Origin: Polaribacter sp.
GTDB taxonomy: Bacteria > Bacteroidota > Bacteroidia > Flavobacteriales > Flavobacteriaceae
NCBI GenBank assembly: GCA_030731695.1
Contig: JANQTK010000138.1
Span: forward strand, 1-19,654
DNA: 19,654 bases
Direction of reading: 5' to 3'
The notes under the pieces are model-generated. The model was not told where the DNA came from. It worked only from the letters and a program-made list of their open reading frames with translations, and ran no database searches. Positions 1 to 5,337 of this stretch are shown here, piece after piece (within the stretch, counting starts at the first letter, position 1; each line of letters opens with the position of its first letter). The position numbers and the translations under genes are program-made.

Positions 1-16
1 TAACTAAATATTAATA

Positions 17-955
17 CTATAAAAATATTTTTTTGATTTTATCGACAATAGTTTGTGCCAATTTTTCATGGCTTTCAACTGTCCAACCTGCAATATGAGG
101 CGTTAAAATTACATTATCAGCATCTATCAAATATTGAAAAGCTTCTGGGATGTTTTCATCAGAAAAAAAGTTTTCAAATGATGTTTTTTCATATTCCAAC
201 ACATCCAATCCTGCACCTAAAATTTTTCCAGATTTTAATGCTTTTACCAAATCAGAGGTTACTACTGCAGAACCTCTTGCAGTATTTAACAACCAAAAGT
301 TATGTTGAAATTTATTGATAAAATTTGAGTTAATTAGTTGTTTTGTATCTGAGGTTTGTGGTGTATGCAGACTTACAATTGTGGCTTTTTCATGAAATTC
401 TTCTAAGGAAACTTGTCTGCAATTTTCATCACCAACATTGGGCTTAATGTCATAACAAATTACCTCTACATCAAAACCTTTTAGTTTTTTTGCAAATGAT
501 TTCCCCATGTTTCCATAACCAATAATTCCAACAGTTTTTCCATCCAATTCAATTCCACGATTTTTTTCACGTTGCCAAATTCCATTTTTTACTTCAGAAT
601 TTGCTTTATTCAACTTATTAAAAAGGGATAATAACATCCCTAAGGCATGTTCACCAACAGCATTTCTATTACCTTCTGGGGCAGCAATGAGATGAATATT
701 TTTTGATGACGCAAATTCACAATCAATATTTTCTAAACCTGCTCCAACTCTTCCAATAAATTTAAGTTTCGTTGCTTTTTCTAAAAAAGTTTTATCAATC
801 GAAAATCGACTTCTGATAATAATTCCGTCATACAAATGAATTTTTGATTCAATATCAGTTTTTGAAGAAGTATAATCTTCTTCATTTTGAAAGCCCAACT
901 CATTTAATTGTTTGATTAATAATGAGTTATTTGTATCTAAGTGAATGATTCTCAT
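17..955 (-). CDS. D-2-hydroxyacid dehydrogenase, probable phosphoglycerate dehydrogenase
   Basis: Cytosolic NAD-dependent dehydrogenase of the D-isomer 2-hydroxyacid family, 312 residues. A split catalytic domain surrounds a Rossmann fold: GYGNMG at 146-151 is the dinucleotide loop, and D169 at the end of the next strand suits NAD over NADP. The family's catalytic triad is visible as R227 (in NTARGS), E256 (after DVLEY) and H287 (in TPHIAGW). Segment 67-110 (GRVGAGLENID, NAVGEHALG) is the typical substrate and hinge region. The best guess is the first step of serine synthesis, 3-phosphoglycerate to 3-phosphohydroxypyruvate. There is no C-terminal ACT domain, so serine feedback of the E. coli type is not expected, and no serC lies beside it in the window. 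Related family members act on other 2-hydroxyacids, so the substrate is an inference. It starts at ATG 955, 59 bases downstream of the panB stop on the same strand. Confidence 0.87.
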   Translation of the reverse strand: MRIIHLDTNNSLLIKQLNELGFQNEEDYTSSKTDIESKIHLYDGIIIRSRFSIDKTFLEKATKLKFIGRVGAGLENIDCEFASSKNIHLIAAPEGNRNAVGEHALGMLLSLFNKLNKANSEVKNGIWQREKNRGIELDGKTVGIIGYGNMGKSFAKKLKGFDVEVICYDIKPNVGDENCRQVSLEEFHEKATIVSLHTPQTSDTKQLINSNFINKFQHNFWLLNTARGSAVVTSDLVKALKSGKILGAGLDVLEYEKTSFENFFSDENIPEAFQYLIDADNVILTPHIAGWTVESHEKLAQTIVDKIKKIFL

Positions 956-984
956 TGCTATAAATAGTTTTTACTGAACATTTT

Positions 985-1001
985 CCTTTCCTCTGGGAAG
1001 G
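985..1001. repeat. Short G+C-rich stem-loop between panB and the dehydrogenase gene
   Basis: CCTTTCC, a three-base loop TCT, then GGGAAGG form a 7-bp stem with one G-T wobble. It is strikingly G+C-rich for this intergenic DNA and continues into GTTTGGATGGGC. There is no T-run on the minus strand after it, so it is not a textbook terminator for panB. Similar CCTTCC/GGAAGG blocks followed by GGATGGG are, as I recall, common between genes of Flavobacteriaceae, which suggests a dispersed element. Only one copy is present here. Confidence 0.45.
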
Positions 1002-1014
1002 TTTGGATGGGCTT

Positions 1015-1833
1015 TTAGTACTGTTCATTTTCATTCGGAAAATCACTGCTTTTTACATCAGTTACATATTGCTCAAAAGCTTTGGTCATATCTGCATATA
1101 AATCCAAATAACGACGCAAAAATCGTGGGTGAAATTCGTGCGTCATTCCAATCATATCATGTGTAACTAAAACTTGTCCATCAACACCATTTCCAGCACC
1201 AATTCCAATAACTGGAATTGTTAATGCTTTCGCCACTTTTTCAGCTAATTTTGCAGGAACTTTCTCCAAAACAATTGCAAAACAGCCAATTCTTTCGAGC
1301 AATAAAGCATCTTCCATTAGTTTTTCTGCTTCTTCTTCTTCTTTAGCTCTTACAGTGTATGTTCCAAATTTGTATATGGATTGTGGTGTTAAACCTAAAT
1401 GTCCCATTACCGGAATTCCTGCATTTAAAATGCGTTTGATGGATTCTTTGATTTCACTTCCTCCTTCTAATTTGATGGCGTGTCCACCACTTTCTTTCAT
1501 AATTCTGATTGCAGAACGTAAGGCTTCTTTTGGGTCAGATTGATAACTTCCAAAAGGCAAATCAACCACAACTAAACTTCTTTCAATAGCTCTTACTACT
1601 CCACTTGCGTGATAAATCATTTGATCTAATGTAATTGGCAATGTTGTTTCATGACCCGCCATTACATTCGATGCAGAATCTCCCACTAAAAGCACGTCTA
1701 AACCAGCATGATCTAAAATTTTTGCCATGGTATAATCATAAGCAGTAAGCATGCTAATTTTTTCGCCATTGGCTTTCATTTCTACCAAAGATTTTACAGT
1801 AATTCGCTTATACTGTTTTTTTGCTACAGACAT
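1015..1833 (-). CDS. panB: 3-methyl-2-oxobutanoate hydroxymethyltransferase (PanB)
   Basis: Cytosolic enzyme of pantothenate/CoA synthesis that transfers a hydroxymethyl group from 5,10-methylene-tetrahydrofolate to 2-oxoisovalerate, giving ketopantoate. The 272-residue length is normal for the family. Visible PanB signatures are MLTAYDY near residue 28, the metal-binding VGDSASNV near 50, VVDLPFGSY near 94, GGHAIKLEGG near 116, GHLGLTPQS near 144, and the C-terminal GIGAGNGVDGQVLVTHDMIG near 211. The usual VGDSLGMV is VGDSASNV here, a variant I believe is common in Bacteroidota. It starts at ATG 1833, with a candidate promoter about 20 bases upstream. No panC or panD is seen nearby, so the pathway genes are scattered. 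The downstream neighbour on the same strand is a 2-hydroxyacid dehydrogenase with no evident link. Confidence 0.96.
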   Translation of the reverse strand: MSVAKKQYKRITVKSLVEMKANGEKISMLTAYDYTMAKILDHAGLDVLLVGDSASNVMAGHETTLPITLDQMIYHASGVVRAIERSLVVVDLPFGSYQSDPKEALRSAIRIMKESGGHAIKLEGGSEIKESIKRILNAGIPVMGHLGLTPQSIYKFGTYTVRAKEEEEAEKLMEDALLLERIGCFAIVLEKVPAKLAEKVAKALTIPVIGIGAGNGVDGQVLVTHDMIGMTHEFHPRFLRRYLDLYADMTKAFEQYVTDVKSSDFPNENEQY

Positions 1834-1854
1834 ATTCAGATTTTTTAGTAGCTG

Positions 1855-1887
1855 TAAAAGTATGAAATATCAGCAGATATTTAACAA
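1855..1887 (-). promoter_or_regulatory. Candidate promoter of panB
   Basis: On the minus strand, TTG (1887-1885), 22 bases, then TACTTTTA (1862-1855). This fits the Bacteroidota pattern TTG-N17-23-TAnnTTTG except for the last base. Transcription would start near 1848, giving a leader of about 15 bases before the panB ATG at 1833. Confidence 0.4.
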
Positions 1888-1969
1888 GTTAATATTTCGT
1901 TAATCTTATCTAACTCTAAATCAGGAAACTAAAAAATTGGTAGCTTTAAACATTCAAAATCAATCAACT

Positions 1970-2443
1970 ATGCACAAAATTATGTTAGTATTGGCGGCAT
2001 TTATTGTCAGTTTTACAATTTCTTCTCAAGAGAAAAATGAAGAAGCTTTAATCAAAAATGTAATCGAGACTTTTTTTGATGGATTTCACAAAGGTGATAG
2101 TAGTATTGTCTCAAAAACGCTTCATAAAAACATCAAAATTCAAACAACAAATACTACAAAAGAGGGTAAAAATGTATTGAAAGATGAAACTAGAGACCAA
2201 CTTTTAAAAGCAATTGCGGCTAAAAAACCAACTCAAAAATTCTTTGAAAAATTGCTTTCTTACAACATTAAAATTGATGGAAATTTAGCCTCCGTTTGGA
2301 CACCTTATGAGTTTTTTTATAACGATACTTTTAGTCATTGTGGCGCCAATTCTTTCCAACTTTTTAATAACAATGGCACTTGGGAAATTATTTTTATAGT
2401 GGATATGAGAAGAAGAGATGATTGTTCTTACTTACAGAAATAA
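1970..2443 (+). CDS. Exported NTF2-like (SnoaL / putative lumazine-binding fold) protein
   Basis: A 157-residue protein with an N-terminal signal peptide (residues 1-19: positive start MHK, hydrophobic MLVLAAFIVSF, ending TISSQ), so probably periplasmic. The rest resembles the NTF2-like superfamily: an opening helix of the type IKNVIETFFDGFHKGD, middle strands, and a closing NGTWEIIFIVDMRRRDDC. The wording is close to the Pfam group called putative lumazine-binding, a name that does not establish a ligand. The start is taken as ATG 1970; reading can also open at TTG 1937, but that adds 11 polar residues ahead of the signal peptide. Ligand and role are unknown. It is followed after 32 bases by the sigma factor gene, whose own promoter-like box lies just past this stop. 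A weak TAGCTTTA (1941-1948) could be its promoter. Confidence 0.75.
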   Translation: MHKIMLVLAAFIVSFTISSQEKNEEALIKNVIETFFDGFHKGDSSIVSKTLHKNIKIQTTNTTKEGKNVLKDETRDQLLKAIAAKKPTQKFFEKLLSYNIKIDGNLASVWTPYEFFYNDTFSHCGANSFQLFNNNGTWEIIFIVDMRRRDDCSYLQK

Positions 2444-2451
2444 AAATATCC

Positions 2452-2459
2452 TATATTTG
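2452..2459 (+). promoter_or_regulatory. Candidate -7 element before the sigma factor gene
   Basis: TATATTTG is an exact match to the Bacteroidota -7 consensus TAnnTTTG and begins only 8 bases after the stop of the preceding gene. The nearest upstream TTG (2422-2424) is 27 bases away, longer than the usual 17-23. A start near 2466 would leave about 10 untranslated bases before ATG 2476. Confidence 0.45.
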
Positions 2460-2475
2460 GGTTTTGTTTTTAAAC

Positions 2476-3042
2476 ATGGCAGAGCAACAACATATTTTAT
2501 ATCCTGATTTTTGGGTTGACAAGCATTCAGATTACTTGTTCAACTTTGCAATCGCTCGTGTAAATAATTATGATTTAGCCAAAGATTTAGTGCAAGAAAC
2601 TTTTTTTGCTGGATTAAAATCTGCCAAAAACTTCGAAGGAAAAGCTTCAGAAAGAACTTGGTTAGTATCTATTTTGAAACGAAAAATCATTGATCATTAT
2701 CGAAAAATAAACTCCACAAAAGGGAAAGCTGAAGTAAAGATGAACTTTTATGAAGATGGTGAAAATGAAGGAAGTTGGATTGAAGAACGAGTTCCTCAAA
2801 GTTGGGATAATGCCACTGAAAAATCAATCGAAAATGAAGAGTTAAAACAGCAGTTGGATTATTGCATCTCCAAATTGCCAGAAAAATACGCAATGGTTTT
2901 TACGATGAAAACCATCCAGGATTTTGAAACAGAGGAAATCTGTAAGGAATTAGACATTACGTCGTCCAATTTATGGGTTATGATTCATAGAGCTCGAACA
3001 CAACTAAGAAAATGCATGGAAGATAATTGGTTTAAAAAGTAA
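2476..3042 (+). CDS. ECF-type sigma-70 family RNA polymerase sigma factor
   Basis: A 188-residue regulator that would direct RNA polymerase to a dedicated promoter set. Sigma region 2 spans about 15-78, with the core-binding DLVQETFFAGL near 37-47 and the helix ending SILKRKIIDHYRK that contacts the -10 region. An acidic linker follows (FYEDGENEGSWIEE, near 91-104). Region 4 covers about 122-180, with LPEKYAMVFTMK and a helix-turn-helix near 150-176 (ETEEICKELDITSSNLWVMIHRAR). There is no region 1.1 or 3, which defines the ECF group. The start is ATG 2476 because it gives the normal length and follows a promoter box; an in-frame TTG at 2422 would overlap the previous gene and is rejected. The next gene begins three bases after the stop and encodes a probable zinc-type anti-sigma protein. 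Target genes cannot be read from this window. Confidence 0.92.
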   Translation: MAEQQHILYPDFWVDKHSDYLFNFAIARVNNYDLAKDLVQETFFAGLKSAKNFEGKASERTWLVSILKRKIIDHYRKINSTKGKAEVKMNFYEDGENEGSWIEERVPQSWDNATEKSIENEELKQQLDYCISKLPEKYAMVFTMKTIQDFETEEICKELDITSSNLWVMIHRARTQLRKCMEDNWFKK

Positions 3043-3045
3043 AAA

Positions 3046-3318
3046 ATGGCGAATAAATTTTTTATAAGTTGCGATGAAGCAACTACTATTTGCGACAAAA
3101 GTCAATATAAAGAAGCAAGTTTTTTCGAAATAATTCAATTGAAACTTCACTTTTTATTTTGTAAAGTTTGTGCTTTGTACTCAAAACAAAACAATTTTTT
3201 ATCTAAACTTTACAAATCGAAAGCTACTAATTGTAAAAAACAATCAATTTGCATTTCTGCCAAAGAAAAAGAAGAAATTAAAAAGCAACTAGAGCATTTA
3301 AAAAGCGAACTTTCTTAA
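3046..3318 (+). CDS. Small Cys-rich protein with HxxxCxxC motif, candidate ZAS-like anti-sigma factor
   Basis: A 90-residue, lysine-rich, apparently cytosolic protein with no signal peptide or membrane segment. H35, C39 and C42 form H-x3-C-x2-C, the signature of the zinc-binding anti-sigma (ZAS) fold; C9 or C16 upstream could supply the fourth ligand, and C63 and C69 lie further on. The C-terminal stretch from about residue 72 (KEKEEIKKQLEHLKSE) should be a charged helix. Only three bases separate it from the sigma factor stop, so the two are almost certainly co-transcribed and translationally coupled, the usual arrangement for a sigma/anti-sigma pair. It is shorter than most ZAS anti-sigma factors and lacks a transmembrane anchor, which points to a soluble, possibly redox- or metal-responsive form. 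The function is inferred from motif and context; the protein could instead be a zinc protein of unrelated role. Confidence 0.72.
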   Translation: MANKFFISCDEATTICDKSQYKEASFFEIIQLKLHFLFCKVCALYSKQNNFLSKLYKSKATNCKKQSICISAKEKEEIKKQLEHLKSELS

Positions 3319-3336
3319 AGAAATAATCTTGTTTTC

Positions 3337-3978
3337 ATGAATTTTTTACCTGAAAAAATTGAAAATTATGTTGTGGATCATTCGCAACAAGAGCCTAAAA
3401 TTTTAGCGGAATTAAGCAAAGAAACCTGGCAAAAAGTATTGAATCCAAGAATGTTGAGTGGCGCATTTCAAGGCCGTGTTTTGTCAATGATTTCGAAATT
3501 GATACAACCCAAAATAATTTTAGAAATAGGTACTTTTACGGGTTATGCAACACTTTGCTTTGCTGAAGGATTATCAAAAAATGGAAAAATAATTACCATT
3601 GATAAAAACGAAGAGCTAGAAACTTTACAAAATAAATATTTTTCAAAATCTGGATTTAGAGATCAAATTATTCAAAAAGTAGGAAATGCATTGGAGATTA
3701 TTCCAACAATTGATGAAAAATTTGACTTAGTTTTTATTGATGCTGACAAAGTAAATTATGAAAATTACTTTCATTTGATCATCGATAAGATGAATCCAGG
3801 AGGAATTATTTTATCTGATAATGTACTTTGGAGTGGAAAAATTGTGGAAGAATTAGACCCAAAAGATGAAGATACAAAAGCGCTGTTGGGCTATAATAAA
3901 CTATTAAATTCTGATGAGAGATTGGAAACTGTATTGCTTCCAATAAGAGATGGTTTGACGATTAGTAGGGTGAAATAA
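3337..3978 (+). CDS. Class I SAM-dependent O-methyltransferase (CCoAOMT-like)
   Basis: A 213-residue cytosolic methyltransferase. The S-adenosylmethionine motif I is ILEIGTFTGYA at 61-71, with the acidic ribose-binding D89 in ITIDKNEE. The cation-dependent catechol/caffeoyl-CoA O-methyltransferase signatures are present: FIDADKVNYENY at 133-144 and LSDNVLWSG at 159-167, so D135, D161 and N162 would hold the divalent metal and K138 is conserved. Length is normal. Bacterial relatives methylate small catechol-like compounds, but the physiological substrate is usually unknown, and nothing here identifies it. The gene starts 18 bases after the small zinc-protein gene with no promoter box between, so it probably ends the sigma factor operon. 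It converges on tatA with only three bases between stops. Confidence 0.9.
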   Translation: MNFLPEKIENYVVDHSQQEPKILAELSKETWQKVLNPRMLSGAFQGRVLSMISKLIQPKIILEIGTFTGYATLCFAEGLSKNGKIITIDKNEELETLQNKYFSKSGFRDQIIQKVGNALEIIPTIDEKFDLVFIDADKVNYENYFHLIIDKMNPGGIILSDNVLWSGKIVEELDPKDEDTKALLGYNKLLNSDERLETVLLPIRDGLTISRVK

Positions 3979-3981
3979 AAG

Positions 3982-4263
3982 TTACATATTCCGTTTAATA
4001 GGACCTGTAATTTCTTCAATAGTATCTTTTACTTCAGTCACATTTTCATTTAGACTTTTTGTAACATCAGTAGTAACTGTATTGTTTTTGGCACTTTCGT
4101 TGATTTCATTTTTAATATCGTTAGTTGCATCTTTTATTTGACGCATTCCTTTTCCTAAACCACGAGCAATTTCAGGAATTTTATCTGCTCCAAAAAACAT
4201 GATTACAAAAAGTAAAATCACAAAAATTTCTTGACCACTAATAAATAAAAAAGGTGTGTTCAT
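3982..4263 (-). CDS. tatA: Sec-independent protein translocase subunit TatA/TatE family
   Basis: A 93-residue inner-membrane protein of the twin-arginine export machinery, which moves folded proteins across the cytoplasmic membrane and assembles around a TatBC core. One N-terminal transmembrane helix (about residues 8-25, GQEIFVILLFVIMFFG) is followed by the conserved FG hinge (FFGADKIPE near 23-31), an amphipathic helix (about 28-48, ARGLGKGMRQIKDATNDI) and a polar, disordered tail rich in T, N and E. Bacteroidota usually have TatA-type proteins and no clear TatB, so I use tatA, though mttA/tatE naming is possible. There is no tatC next to it. A strong -7 box lies about 50 bases upstream of ATG 4263. 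It converges with the O-methyltransferase gene. Confidence 0.93.
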   Translation of the reverse strand: MNTPFLFISGQEIFVILLFVIMFFGADKIPEIARGLGKGMRQIKDATNDIKNEINESAKNNTVTTDVTKSLNENVTEVKDTIEEITGPIKRNM

Positions 4264-4312
4264 TGTTTCTTAAATAAATGACTATTTTTAAAAGAATTGA
4301 TAATTTTGGGTA

Positions 4313-4320
4313 CAAAGATA
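4313..4320 (-). promoter_or_regulatory. Candidate promoter -7 element of tatA
   Basis: The minus strand reads TATCTTTG, an exact TAnnTTTG match, about 50 bases before the tatA ATG. No TTG sits 17-23 bases further upstream, so the -33 part is weak. The remaining bases to 4522 are A+T-rich with no open reading frame or clear structure that I can see. Confidence 0.5.
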
Positions 4321-4491
4321 CTAGTATTTGTTGGGTAATTATATTTGAAAAACATAAATTTTTAATGCTAACAAAAGTGAGTGGTTTGTTTTAAAAAACT
4401 GATTATCAATTAAATAGATGTATTTACGTTTCTTTTTTGCTGATTTTTTAACTATTTGATTTTTAACTACTTAAAAATTAATTTTTTTTTG

Positions 4492-4499
4492 TATATTTA
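4492..4499 (+). promoter_or_regulatory. Weak candidate -7 element for the 4523 gene
   Basis: TATATTTA differs from the TAnnTTTG consensus at the last base and is preceded by a run of nine T. No TTG is present at the right distance. A start near 4506 would give a leader of about 17 bases. Confidence 0.28.
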
Positions 4500-4522
4500 C
4501 TGCATCATTAAACCCCTACATT

Positions 4523-5014
4523 ATGAAACCCCTAAAAAACATAGCATTTATTGCTGTACTTCTAATTGGCATACTTTCGTTTAGTAAATCTGAAAAGCCA
4601 ACAACCACATTAAATATCGACAATATTAACGCTTTAGAAATTCTATCTAAACAAGATTTAACTTGTAGACCAAATTCTGATTTTCTATTTTATGTTGAAT
4701 CTTCTTTGGTAAAAAAATCAAGAGGATTTAATACTGTAAATGCTCGCGTTTATATGATTGATAGATCAACAGGCCAATACAATTTATTGGCTTCAGAGAA
4801 CGTAGCAGTGCCATTTCATAAAGAGATGATTGCATTGGATTATGAAACTACAACCAGAGATTGTGAGTTGACAGCTCTTGAAAATGGTGATAAAATCGTT
4901 GGAAATGCAAATTCTGGTAACTATTGTTTTAGCGAACTTATGAAGAATGAAACTGTATACAACAGCTATATAAATTCAACAAACAAATTGTTAAATCTAG
5001 ATAGATCGTTATAA
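4523..5014 (+). CDS. Exported protein of unknown function, 163 residues
   Basis: I do not recognise this family. A signal peptide is clear (MKPLKNIAFIAVLLIGILSFSKSE, with basic start, hydrophobic core 8-20 and a likely cut near 21-24), so the mature protein of about 140 residues should be periplasmic or secreted. It has three cysteines (C48, C114, C135) and alternating hydrophobic stretches such as DFLFYVESSLV (53-63) and FNTVNARVYMID (69-80) that look like beta strands, ending in an Asn-rich tail. There is no lipobox, repeat or catalytic motif that I can name. ATG 4523 is the only sensible start. It appears to be a single-gene unit, with a weak promoter box before it and a hairpin terminator 28 bases after its stop. 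A nine-base direct repeat, AAACCCCTA, flanks the start codon (4510-4518 and 4526-4534). Confidence 0.75.
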   Translation: MKPLKNIAFIAVLLIGILSFSKSEKPTTTLNIDNINALEILSKQDLTCRPNSDFLFYVESSLVKKSRGFNTVNARVYMIDRSTGQYNLLASENVAVPFHKEMIALDYETTTRDCELTALENGDKIVGNANSGNYCFSELMKNETVYNSYINSTNKLLNLDRSL

Positions 5015-5041
5015 AATATTTTTAGTTTTTGAATTAGGGAG

Positions 5042-5075
5042 AAGTCAATGAGAAGAAATTTTTGTTGACTTTTTT
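5042..5075 (+). terminator. Probable intrinsic terminator of the 4523 gene
   Basis: AAGTCAATGAGAA (5042-5054) pairs with TTTTTGTTGACTT (5059-5071) across a GAAA tetraloop. The 13-bp stem has three G-U wobbles and is followed by a T-run to 5075. The stem is A+T-rich, as expected in this genome. The right arm overlaps the -33 TTG of the next promoter. Confidence 0.6.
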
Positions 5076-5096
5076 GGTGGTATTTTATTATGTTTG
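5065..5096 (+). promoter_or_regulatory. Promoter of the PLDc_N-type gene
   Basis: TTG (5065-5067), 21 bases, then TATGTTTG (5089-5096) fully matches the Bacteroidota consensus TTG-N17-23-TAnnTTTG. Initiation near 5103 would give a leader of about 12 bases before ATG 5115. Confidence 0.62.
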
Positions 5097-5114
5097 TAAA
5101 AAAACAGAATTCCT

Positions 5115-5336
5115 ATGATACATACTTTATTTATTTCCCCCTTTCAAATTATTACTTTTTTAGCATTGTTACTTATAACTGTTGTTAGCGCATTAGTACT
5201 TGCATCAAAAAATGAAACAGGATTTCATTTTTTAATTTGGGCTGGAGTTATTTTATTTTTCCCTTTTATTGGTGCCATTTCTTATTTGATAAAACACTTT
5301 ACAAGTAAAAAAATACCAGAAAGAGGAGTAAGCTAA
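5115..5336 (+). CDS. Small two-helix membrane protein, PLDc_N-type
   Basis: A 73-residue inner-membrane protein with two predicted transmembrane helices, about 7-30 and 38-60, and a short basic tail (KHFTSKKIPERG). The second helix carries W-x(7)-FPFIG-AISYLIK, which matches the phospholipase D nuclease N-terminal (PLDc_N) membrane module, where an aromatic-rich helix ending in PxxG and a tyrosine is typical. Here the module stands alone with no HKD phospholipase domain, so no lipase activity should be inferred. Many bacteria carry such stand-alone proteins of unknown role. It has its own good promoter and converges on mutS with a single base between the two stop codons. Confidence 0.78.
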   Translation: MIHTLFISPFQIITFLALLLITVVSALVLASKNETGFHFLIWAGVILFFPFIGAISYLIKHFTSKKIPERGVS

Positions 5337-5337
5337 T

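Noticed and set aside
2422..2475. Sigma factor start at TTG 2422
   Set aside because: It overlaps the previous gene, adds residues without sigma character, and ignores the promoter box at 2452-2459.
4264..4522. Possible riboswitch or small RNA between tatA and the 4523 gene
   Set aside because: Apart from two promoter-like boxes the stretch is plain A+T-rich DNA with no stable hairpin or familiar motif.
5115..5336. Phospholipase D or cardiolipin synthase
   Set aside because: Only the N-terminal membrane module is present; there is no HKD motif or downstream catalytic domain.
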